Shown: positions 1 through 5,167 of the stretch, piece after piece
Position numbering within the stretch: position 1 is the first letter of the stretch
Layout: every line of letters starts with the position of its first letter
Assembly (NCBI GenBank): GCA_964639395.1
Contig: CAZXCT010000081.1
Span: forward strand, 1-5,167
Source of the DNA: ATZT02 sp964639395
GTDB taxonomy: Bacteria; Actinomycetota; Actinomycetes; S36-B12; UBA5976
Length of the DNA: 5,167 nt
Reading direction: 5' to 3'
Notes under the pieces: generated by a model
What the model was told of the DNA's origin: nothing
The model's database searches: none
The model's input: only the letters and a program-made list of their open reading frames with translations
Made by a program: the position numbers and the translations under genes

Positions 1-378
1 TCAACTCGCGAAGCGATTGCAGGATATGGCGTGAAATCTGCCGCAGTTGAAAATACAAGGGTGGTAGCAGCAGCTGATTTACTTGCTGAGCGTGCGATTA
101 ATTCAGATTCACTAGCGAAAATTGAATTAGTGCAGATTTACAATAATCTAATGAAAGTTGACCCAGATCTCATAAAAACTTTAGACAATTATTTTGCTAG
201 CGGTAGTTCACTTGAAGCGACAGCGCGAAAACTGCATATTCACGTAAATACCGTGAGATATCGCCTCAAAGGGATCACACAAACGAGTGGACTCAATCCA
301 ACCCAGCCGCGCGACGCGTATACCTTGCAAGTTGCGTTATCTTTAGGAAAACTGGAAGATATCCAGCATAAATTGTAG
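1..378 (+). CDS. PucR-family transcriptional regulator, FasR-like (C-terminal part)
   Basis: The reading frame is open from the first base, so this is the C-terminal 125 residues of a longer protein whose start lies outside the window. A GTG at 31 could be read as a start, but the family similarity continues upstream of it. Visible residues 57-115 form the helix-turn-helix typical of PucR-type regulators, with the signature HVNTVRYRL at 81-89 and the preceding helix SLEATARKL at 70-78. The stretch ADLLAERAINSD (25-36) matches the linker usually found before this domain. In Streptomyces a PucR-like protein in this position, FasR, activates the fabD-fabH-acpP-fabF operon. Position and domain suggest the same role here, which is inference. 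Its sensory N-terminal half cannot be seen. It ends with TAG, 78 bases before fabD on the same strand. Confidence 0.88.
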   Translation, partial: STREAIAGYGVKSAAVENTRVVAAADLLAERAINSDSLAKIELVQIYNNLMKVDPDLIKTLDNYFASGSSLEATARKLHIHVNTVRYRLKGITQTSGLNPTQPRDAYTLQVALSLGKLEDIQHKL

Positions 379-415
379 GATACCTACAAAATTGAGCCCA
401 AGTTTTCGTAGAATC
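379..415 (+). promoter_or_regulatory. Imperfect hairpin between the regulator gene and fabD
   Basis: Immediately after the regulator stop codon the sequence folds on itself. GAT (379-381) pairs with ATC (413-415), CTAC (384-387) with GTAG (408-411), AAAA (388-391) with TTTT (403-406), and TTG (392-394) with CAA (399-401), around an AGCC loop (395-398). That gives 14 base pairs, interrupted by an A·A mismatch (382/412) and single unpaired bases at 383, 402 and 407. No T-run follows, so it is not a standard intrinsic terminator. It may be a weak terminator or attenuator, or overlap the operator of the regulator. A -10-like TAGAAT sits at 409-414 without a convincing -35 at the right spacing. 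Function is not established. Confidence 0.4.
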
Positions 416-444
416 AAACCCAAAGAAGTTATTAATTTATAGGC

Positions 445-448
445 AGGA
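445..448 (+). promoter_or_regulatory. Ribosome binding site of fabD
   Basis: AGGA lies 8 bases upstream of the GTG at 457 and supports that start. An in-frame TAA at 433-435 rules out a more distant start, and no ATG, GTG or TTG lies in frame between it and 457. The match to the ribosomal anti-Shine-Dalgarno sequence is short, so initiation on a GTG here may be modest. Confidence 0.6.
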
Positions 449-456
449 TAAAGCCC

Positions 457-1395
457 GTGCTAGTAATTGTTTCTCCAGGTCAAGGCTCACAATCGGCTCA
501 GATGTTGACCTCTTGGATTGAAGATCCCAGCGCCGCCTCGCTATTAATTGAATTTAGTGAATTTGTGGGGTTGGACTTGATAGAACTTGGCACTAAGTCT
601 AATAATGATGAATTAAAGCAAACTGAAATTTCACAACCTTTAATTGTCGCAACCTCATTACTTTCATTTGAACTACTTGGGCTAGCAAGTGCGCAAATGG
701 CCAAAGAAAAAGTAGCAGTATCAGGCCACTCGGTTGGAGAATTCGTTGCAGCACGTATTGCCCAGTCAATCGACAATAAAACCGCATTAGAACTAGTAGC
801 CGCTCGCGGTAAAGCGATGGCACAAGCAGCAAGAGAATCTGCTGCAACTGGAATGAGTGCAATTTTGGGCGGAGAAAAAGATCTAATTATTAATCAAATC
901 GAAGAATTTGGATTAATTGCGGCGAATGTAAATGCCAATGGTCAAATTGTTGCGGCCGGCGAAACTCTCTTACTAGAAAAGTTTGCCCAAGCAGCCCCGC
1001 TGGGAGCCAGAGTAAGACCGCTAGATGTTAGCGCAGCATTTCATACCAAGTTTATGACAAGTGCAAGAAATAATCTTAATGTTCTCTTTGACTCAAAAAA
1101 CTTTAAAGACCCAATAATAAATGTTATCTCAAATAAAGATGGCGCTATTGTGAATGCTGCGCAGGATCTAAAAACTAGATTACTGTCACAGATTGACTCG
1201 CCCGTCAGGTGGGATTTTTGTCAAGATACTTTCAAAAAATTAAATGTAACTGGGTTGTTAGAGCTAGCCCCAGGTGGAGTGCTCAGCTCAATAGCAAAAA
1301 GAGAATTACCAGATGTAGAATTACTAGCTATTAAAACATTAAATGATATCTCTGTCGCAAAAGATTTTATCTCAAAACATACTGAGGTCAAATAA
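457..1395 (+). CDS. fabD: Malonyl-CoA:ACP malonyltransferase (FabD)
   Basis: FabD moves malonyl from malonyl-CoA to the phosphopantetheine arm of acyl carrier protein, making the extender for FAS II in the cytoplasm. The 312-residue length is normal. The N-terminal PGQGSQ (7-12) carries the oxyanion-hole Gln9. The nucleophile elbow GHSVGE (90-95) contains catalytic Ser92. Arg117 in VAARGKAM is the residue that binds the malonyl carboxylate, and His196 in AAFHTKFM completes the Ser-His pair. The C-terminal ELAPGGVLSSIAKR (269-282) is also typical of the family. The GTG start is preferred because the next in-frame ATG (505) would remove the PGQGSQ motif. It is the first gene of the fab operon, and fabH begins 2 bases after its TAA. 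No key residue is missing. A polyketide malonyltransferase would use the same motifs, but the neighbours make FabD by far the better call. Confidence 0.96.
   Translation: MLVIVSPGQGSQSAQMLTSWIEDPSAASLLIEFSEFVGLDLIELGTKSNNDELKQTEISQPLIVATSLLSFELLGLASAQMAKEKVAVSGHSVGEFVAARIAQSIDNKTALELVAARGKAMAQAARESAATGMSAILGGEKDLIINQIEEFGLIAANVNANGQIVAAGETLLLEKFAQAAPLGARVRPLDVSAAFHTKFMTSARNNLNVLFDSKNFKDPIINVISNKDGAIVNAAQDLKTRLLSQIDSPVRWDFCQDTFKKLNVTGLLELAPGGVLSSIAKRELPDVELLAIKTLNDISVAKDFISKHTEVK
1384..1388 (+). promoter_or_regulatory. Ribosome binding site of fabH, inside the fabD 3' end
   Basis: GAGGT lies within the last codons of fabD, 9 bases before the fabH ATG at 1398. Its placement inside the upstream gene, with only 2 bases between stop and start, suggests translational coupling of FabD and FabH. 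Confidence 0.6.
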
Positions 1396-1397
1396 TA

Positions 1398-2399
1398 ATG
1401 ACTAAACTTACGTTGCCCTCACGTCCAATCGGAAGTCGAATTGCCGGGGTTGGTGGCTATCGCCCGCAAAGAATTGTAGGCAATGACGAGGTCGCAACCT
1501 TAATTGATTCTTCAGATCAGTGGATTAGGGAGCGCTCAGGAATAATTCATCGCCGCTTTGCAAATGAAGAAGAAACTGTTGCTGAAATGGCAGCAAGAGC
1601 AACTTTAAAAGCACTCAAGCACGCTCAAATCAATCCAACTGAAGTAGATTTATTAATTTTGGCGACTGCGACAAATCCAGCACAACTTCCAAATTTAGCA
1701 ATGGAAATAACCCACAAAATAGGCGCAACACAAGCTGGCGCTTATGACATAGGTGCTGCGTGCTCTGGTTTTAGTTATGGTTTGGCAGCCGCGTCTGAAG
1801 CAATATTGGCGGGTGACTCAAAGGTGGCAGTAATCGTCGGTTCTGAGCGAATGAGTGATTTTGTCTCGCAATATGACAGAGGAACAGCATTTCTTTTTGG
1901 CGACGGGGCCGGTGCTTTTGTACTAACCGCTTCTGAAGAATTTTCTATTGCTTCGCCTGTTTGGGGTGCAGACGGCTCAATGAATGAATCGATCTGTATG
2001 ACAAAATCTTGGGCGCAATTTCATGCAGAAACAGCAAGTGAATTTCCGTCATTAAAAATGGAGGGTCAAAAAGTATTTCGCTGGGCAATTACCGAAATGG
2101 TTAAGGTAGCTAATGCCGCAATGGCTAAGGCTGGGATAAGTGTCAATGACTTGGGGGCATTTGTACCTCACCAAGCAAATCAAAGAATCACAGACCATAT
2201 TGCAAAATCTTTAAACTTACCGCCAAGCGTGGTAATTGCCAAAGATGGAATTGAAATGGGTAATACCACCGCTGCAACAATTCCACTAGCACTAGAAACT
2301 CTAATTGAAAATAATGAAGTAAAATCCGGAGATTTAGCATTACTCATTGGATTTGGCGCAGGTTTATCGTATAGCGGACAAGTTGTCGTTATACCTTAG
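1398..2399 (+). CDS. fabH: Beta-ketoacyl-ACP synthase III (FabH)
   Basis: FabH starts fatty acid synthesis by condensing an acyl-CoA primer with malonyl-ACP to give a beta-ketoacyl-ACP and CO2. The 333 residues match the family length. The Cys-His-Asn triad is visible: Cys122 in GAACSGF, His258 in VPHQANQR and Asn289 in MGNTTAATIPLAL. Trp42 and Arg46 in DQWIRERSGI correspond to the residues that hold the CoA adenine in well-studied FabH enzymes. GDGAGA (168-173) and the glycine-rich GFGAG (318-322) near the C terminus are also typical. Actinobacterial FabH enzymes often prefer branched primers such as isobutyryl-CoA, but the primer choice cannot be read from this sequence with confidence. The ATG start has a GAGGT site at good distance. 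The gene is tightly coupled to fabD, and a hairpin follows its TAG before acpP. Confidence 0.96.
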   Translation: MTKLTLPSRPIGSRIAGVGGYRPQRIVGNDEVATLIDSSDQWIRERSGIIHRRFANEEETVAEMAARATLKALKHAQINPTEVDLLILATATNPAQLPNLAMEITHKIGATQAGAYDIGAACSGFSYGLAAASEAILAGDSKVAVIVGSERMSDFVSQYDRGTAFLFGDGAGAFVLTASEEFSIASPVWGADGSMNESICMTKSWAQFHAETASEFPSLKMEGQKVFRWAITEMVKVANAAMAKAGISVNDLGAFVPHQANQRITDHIAKSLNLPPSVVIAKDGIEMGNTTAATIPLALETLIENNEVKSGDLALLIGFGAGLSYSGQVVVIP

Positions 2400-2422
2400 A
2401 CATTTCAGACATACTGAAATGT
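2400..2422 (+). repeat. Perfect 9-bp inverted repeat (hairpin) between fabH and acpP
   Basis: ACATTTCAG (2400-2408) and CTGAAATGT (2414-2422) are exact reverse complements around the loop ACATA (2409-2413). The left arm begins on the base after the fabH stop codon. No T-run follows, since the next bases are purine-rich and lead into the acpP ribosome binding site, so this is unlikely to be a full intrinsic terminator. It could protect or process the mRNA so that acpP is made in excess over fabD and fabH, or act as a protein-binding palindrome. The repeat is seen directly and its role is inference. Confidence 0.7.
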
Positions 2423-2430
2423 TAGTAAGA

Positions 2431-2435
2431 AAGGA
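2431..2435 (+). promoter_or_regulatory. Ribosome binding site of acpP
   Basis: AAGGA in a purine-rich, probably unstructured stretch lies 6 bases before the ATG at 2442. It begins only 8 bases after the hairpin ends, so the hairpin leaves the site accessible. This fits the strong translation expected for an abundant carrier protein. Confidence 0.65.
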
Positions 2436-2441
2436 AGAAAG

Positions 2442-2681
2442 ATGACAGAAGAACAAATATTAGCTGAAATGGCTATTATTTTAAATGAAGTTGCAGGTGT
2501 TGAATCTTCAAAAGTTACTGCCGATAAATCATTTTTAGATGATTTAGAGGTTGATTCACTAAGCATGGTTGAAGTTGTTATGGCAGCCGAAGATAAATTT
2601 GATGTAAAGATCCCAGATGAAGAAGTAAAAAATCTTCGCACCGTTGGAGATGCCGTCAATTTTATTTTAAAAGCCAAGTAG
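2442..2681 (+). CDS. acpP: Acyl carrier protein (AcpP)
   Basis: AcpP carries the growing acyl chain as a thioester on a 4'-phosphopantetheine arm and delivers it to each FAS II enzyme. The 79-residue product has the usual length and acidic character. The attachment site is Ser39 in the DSL motif (38-40), set in the sequence FLDDLEVDSLSMVEVV (31-46), which also forms the start of helix II that docks on partner enzymes. The later segment DKFDVKIPDEEVKNLRTVGD (51-70) is typical of helix III and the C-terminal part. The ATG start has a good purine-rich site at 2431-2435. Lying between fabH and fabF, it is the housekeeping carrier rather than a polyketide one. The 42-base gap and hairpin upstream may allow its dosage to differ from that of the enzymes. 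Confidence 0.96.
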   Translation: MTEEQILAEMAIILNEVAGVESSKVTADKSFLDDLEVDSLSMVEVVMAAEDKFDVKIPDEEVKNLRTVGDAVNFILKAK

Positions 2682-2691
2682 AAAGCTGAGC

Positions 2692-2696
2692 GGAGG
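2692..2696 (+). promoter_or_regulatory. Strong ribosome binding site of fabF
   Basis: GGAGG lies 7 bases upstream of the GTG at 2704. It is the closest match to the consensus site in the window and decides the start of fabF, where the codon itself is the weaker GTG. Confidence 0.75.
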
Positions 2697-2703
2697 GTTT
2701 AGC

Positions 2704-3933
2704 GTGTCAATCAGGGTTGCAATTACAGGTTTAGGTGCCATTACTCCTATTGGAGCTAATGTGGAGCAAACTTGGAAGAACGCACTCGCGCAAAACTCTG
2801 GTGTTGTAAAGCTCAATGATAAATGGTCCGAAGGCTTAGCCGCGCAAATTGCTGGACGCGTGCTGATAGATCCGTTTGAAATTCTGGATCGAGTGCAAGC
2901 TCGACGAATGGATCGCAGCACACAACTAGGCGTAATCGCGGCTAAAGAAGCTTGGCAAGATGCCGGTGCACCCGAAATTGATCGTGAAAGATTAGGCGTT
3001 CATTTTGGTACTGGTATCGGTGGCTTAAATACCGTAATCGAACAATACGAAACCATGATGACTCGTGGTGCAGATCGCGTAAACCCAATGACGGTACCGA
3101 TGATCATGCCCAACTCTGCGGCAGCAATGGTTGGCTTACAGTTTGGTGCGCAAGCGGGAGTGCATTCTCCGGTTTCAGCATGCGCTACCAGCGCTGAGGC
3201 AATTGCTGGTGGTTTAGAAATGATTCGTAACGGTAAAGCCGACATGGTTATTGCTGGTGGAACTGAAGCCTGCCTAAATCGACTGGCTATTAGCGCTTTT
3301 GCGGCGATGAAGGCACTCTCAACCAGAAAGGATGAACCTGAAAAAGCATCACGTCCCTACGACTTAGCTAGAGACGGTTTTGTCATGGGTGAAGGTGCGG
3401 GCGCCATAATTTTAGAAAGTGAAACACATGCAATTGCGCGTGGTGCAAAAATTTATGGCTATCTAGCAGGGGCAGGAATGTCTGCAGATGGTTACCATAT
3501 TGCGGCCCCAGAACCAGAAGGTGCCGGCGCAGCTAGAGCTATCAAACAAGCATTGTTAGATGCAGAAATTTCTAAATCTGAAGTTTCTCACATTAATGCA
3601 CATGCCACTAGTACTCCAGTTGGAGATATTGCAGAATATAAAGCCATGCGAAGCGCATTAGGAACTGATTTAGATAATGTCTTAGTAACTGCAACAAAAT
3701 CGTTAACCGGCCATTTATTAGGTGGAGCTGGAGCAGCTGAATCTATCTTTGCAATTTTAGCTTTGAAGAATGGTGTGGTACCACCTACTATGAACCTTGA
3801 TAATCAAGATCCTCAAATAGAGATGAATGTTGCCAAGCCAAATAAAAATACTTTAGCTAAAGGCGCACGCGTTGCACTAAATAATTCTTTTGGATTTGGT
3901 GGTCACAATGTTTGTTTGGTTTTTACAAGTTAA
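2704..3933 (+). CDS. fabF: Beta-ketoacyl-ACP synthase II (FabF)
   Basis: FabF condenses acyl-ACP with malonyl-ACP in the elongation rounds of FAS II. The 409-residue length is standard. The triad is intact: nucleophile Cys160 in VSACATSAEA, His300 in NAHATSTPVGD, and His337 in TKSLTGHLLGGAG, with the conserved Lys332 in the same motif. The N-terminal VAITGLGAITPIG (5-17) and the C-terminal gatekeeper loop NNSFGFGGHN (393-402) are typical. One small deviation is Ala301 where most family members have Gly after the catalytic His (usually NAHGTSTP). GTG is chosen as the start because of the strong GGAGG site and because the conserved N-terminal strand begins immediately. It is the last gene of the operon, and its TAA directly abuts the stop codon of the opposing gene. 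A type II polyketide ketosynthase is less likely because no chain-length-factor partner or tailoring gene is present. Confidence 0.96.
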   Translation: MSIRVAITGLGAITPIGANVEQTWKNALAQNSGVVKLNDKWSEGLAAQIAGRVLIDPFEILDRVQARRMDRSTQLGVIAAKEAWQDAGAPEIDRERLGVHFGTGIGGLNTVIEQYETMMTRGADRVNPMTVPMIMPNSAAAMVGLQFGAQAGVHSPVSACATSAEAIAGGLEMIRNGKADMVIAGGTEACLNRLAISAFAAMKALSTRKDEPEKASRPYDLARDGFVMGEGAGAIILESETHAIARGAKIYGYLAGAGMSADGYHIAAPEPEGAGAARAIKQALLDAEISKSEVSHINAHATSTPVGDIAEYKAMRSALGTDLDNVLVTATKSLTGHLLGGAGAAESIFAILALKNGVVPPTMNLDNQDPQIEMNVAKPNKNTLAKGARVALNNSFGFGGHNVCLVFTS

Positions 3934-3945
3934 TTAAAAACAAAC
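3914..3945. terminator. Possible bidirectional AT-rich hairpin across the two abutting stop codons
   Basis: GTTTGGTTTTT (3914-3924) pairs with AAAAACAAAC (3936-3945) with one unpaired G, around an 11-base loop that contains the palindrome TTAATTAA (3930-3937, the last two bases in the right arm). That palindrome carries both stop codons, TAA at 3931-3933 for fabF and its mirror at 3934-3936 for the opposing gene. With no intergenic space, any terminator must overlap the coding ends. The stem is AT-rich and neither strand shows a T-run after it, so termination here is only a suggestion. Confidence 0.3.
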
Positions 3946-5167
3946 TTGCTCTGACTGAAACGTGAATACCCCTAAACCATAAGGAAGATCAGCTAACAAA
4001 CATAGATTTTTTCGAATTATGTCATGATTATTCATATACATATCCAGCACTTGAGCAGTGTAAAGATCTGAAACCCAATAGACGCCCGGTTGACCTGCTA
4101 AAGCCAAGTATGGACTGTCTTGAATTAGATTTAACGCATAGAGATCTTCATACCAGGGCGGTGAAAAGGTGTGCCACCCTGAAGTCAAATATGAAACTTC
4201 GCTATCACTCATTTTTCTATAAGCAAATGTTGCGCTCTCTTCAAAAGCCATGATTTGGCCGATAAAAATACCGTTTGGATTAATTTTATTCATAGTATTT
4301 TGACTAGTAATCAAGTTGCTAATCTTCTTTGAGTTTTCTTCTTTAACCATAAAGATATTATTATTTGAAAAAATAAAGTTTAAAGAGATAATAATTATCG
4401 CACTTGCCATAATCCAGCTAAAAATTTGTTGATTACGTTTTACAGTCAAGGCAAGCAATAGCAGCCAAAAAATAATTACAAAAACTATCACGGGTAAATG
4501 CACCCGCAGCGGCAACCTACTTGCCCCACCAAGGTAGAAAAAGACGGATACAAGCGGTGCAAATCCGATGATAAACACTAACAATCTCTTCCAAATAGCT
4601 ACTTTTACAAAAAAAGCAATTAGTAGAATAAGTAGATAGCCATAAAATAAAAATTTAGATTCTTCTAAGAATGACATCGTTCGCTCAAATGTATAATTGA
4701 GCCCACGTTTTTTTAAACCAGAAAATCCCAATGAATCTGTAACTTCGGCTGTACCAATGGCCAAATTTTCAGTTGAAAATACCGATTGATCGTAAAAAGC
4801 ATATGAATTTAAAATATAAGCATCTACGTTGTCCCACTCGAGCGAGTTGATTTTACCCGCTTCAATTAACTTATACATCTCTGTTTCTGCTGGATTAGTT
4901 TTTATCTTAAAAAATTCATCGTGAAAAGTGTAGAATTTAGCCCACGCTCTTGATTCTGCTAAATTTTTTTCTAACAAATTTGCTTCTACTAGTACCACAG
5001 TAACCATTAACAGCGAGTTAACAGCTATAAATGCGAAATTCTTCTTTAGGGGCGACAGAAAAATTAAGAAATAAAACAAAATAGGAACGCCTAAAATAAG
5101 TGATAAATAGTAACCATCTGCCCTGATTAAGACAGAAGCAACTTGCACTGCAAGCCCCGAGGCAAAA
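3934..5167 (-). CDS. Multi-pass membrane protein of unknown function (N-terminal part missing)
   Basis: I do not recognise this protein. The frame stays open to the window edge. A GTG at 5148 would give 404 residues, but the frame continues upstream into hydrophobic sequence (FASGLAVQVA), so the true start is probably outside. Counting from 5148, membrane helices are likely near 13-33, 38-57, 166-184, 188-206, 217-236 and 242-260. Positive residues (PLKK 33-36, WKR 186-188, KRNQQ 237-241) mark the cytoplasmic loops. This predicts two extracytoplasmic parts: a loop at about 58-165 and a C-terminal domain at about 261-404. The latter has WHTFSPPWYEDLY (325-337), GQPGVYWVSD (352-361) and two cysteines (383, 403) that could form a disulfide. 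The architecture resembles membrane glycosyltransferases of the GT-C fold or cell-envelope polymer proteins, but no catalytic motif is clear because the N-terminal part is absent. It is more AT-rich than the fab genes. Confidence 0.75.
   Translation of the reverse strand, partial: FASGLAVQVASVLIRADGYYLSLILGVPILFYFLIFLSPLKKNFAFIAVNSLLMVTVVLVEANLLEKNLAESRAWAKFYTFHDEFFKIKTNPAETEMYKLIEAGKINSLEWDNVDAYILNSYAFYDQSVFSTENLAIGTAEVTDSLGFSGLKKRGLNYTFERTMSFLEESKFLFYGYLLILLIAFFVKVAIWKRLLVFIIGFAPLVSVFFYLGGASRLPLRVHLPVIVFVIIFWLLLLALTVKRNQQIFSWIMASAIIIISLNFIFSNNNIFMVKEENSKKISNLITSQNTMNKINPNGIFIGQIMAFEESATFAYRKMSDSEVSYLTSGWHTFSPPWYEDLYALNLIQDSPYLALAGQPGVYWVSDLYTAQVLDMYMNNHDIIRKNLCLLADLPYGLGVFTFQSEQVCF

Noticed and set aside
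31..33. GTG at 31 as the start of a small 115-residue regulator
   Set aside because: The frame is open to base 1 and the family normally has a long N-terminal sensory part, so this is an internal valine of a truncated gene.
498..862. Two overlapping minus-strand open frames within fabD
   Set aside because: They lie opposite a gene with full FabD motifs, have no ribosome binding site or recognisable domain, and are shadows of the coding strand.
2405..2921. Minus-strand open frames opposite acpP and the start of fabF
   Set aside because: Serine- and proline-rich low-complexity products mirror the codon pattern of the real genes, and both overlap complete, well-supported genes.
3000..3245. Minus-strand open frame opposite the fabF active-site region
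   Set aside because: It mirrors the conserved FabF sequence and has no independent support.
2442..3933. Part of a type II polyketide cluster
   Set aside because: The ketosynthase and carrier sit with fabD and fabH in the housekeeping FAS II order, and there is no chain-length factor, cyclase or tailoring enzyme.
5146..5148. GTG at 5148 (minus strand) as the true start of the membrane protein
   Set aside because: The frame stays open and hydrophobic to the window edge, and I see no clear ribosome binding site in the few upstream bases, so a start outside the window is more likely.
1..5167. A novel defence, mobile or RNA-based system
   Set aside because: No repeats of array type, transposase, integrase, tRNA or structured RNA gene were seen; five of six genes belong to a known operon.

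Overview
The window holds a type II fatty acid synthase (FAS II) operon with the actinobacterial gene order: a PucR-type regulator, then fabD, fabH, acpP and fabF, all on the + strand. A convergent gene for an unrecognised membrane protein fills the last quarter. Both outer genes run off the window, so four genes are complete and two are partial.

The regulator–fabD–fabH–acpP–fabF order is the one known from Streptomyces, where the regulator is called FasR. The DNA is much lower in GC than Streptomyces, only moderate by eye, and AT-rich in the last gene. All six stop codons are TAA or TAG and none is TGA. I infer a streamlined, lower-GC actinobacterium, such as a freshwater planktonic lineage of the Nanopelagicales (acI) type. 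The lineage is an inference from gene order and composition, not a match I could test.

Layout: 1-378 is the C-terminal DNA-binding end of the regulator. 379-456 is the only sizeable gap upstream of the operon and holds an imperfect hairpin plus the fabD ribosome binding site. fabD (457-1395) and fabH (1398-2399) are 2 bases apart. A 42-base gap with a perfect 9-bp hairpin precedes acpP (2442-2681), and a 22-base gap with a strong ribosome binding site precedes fabF (2704-3933). The membrane protein gene lies on the - strand from 3934 to the window end. Its stop codon directly abuts that of fabF.

Together, FabD loads malonyl onto the acyl carrier protein AcpP, FabH starts the chain by condensing an acyl-CoA primer with malonyl-ACP, and FabF carries out the later condensations. 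The ketoreductase, dehydratase and enoyl reductase needed to complete the cycle are not here. All catalytic residues of the four enzymes and carrier are present, so the operon looks functional. I see no defence system, mobile element, CRISPR array or RNA gene. The least explained parts are the membrane protein and the two hairpins in the operon.
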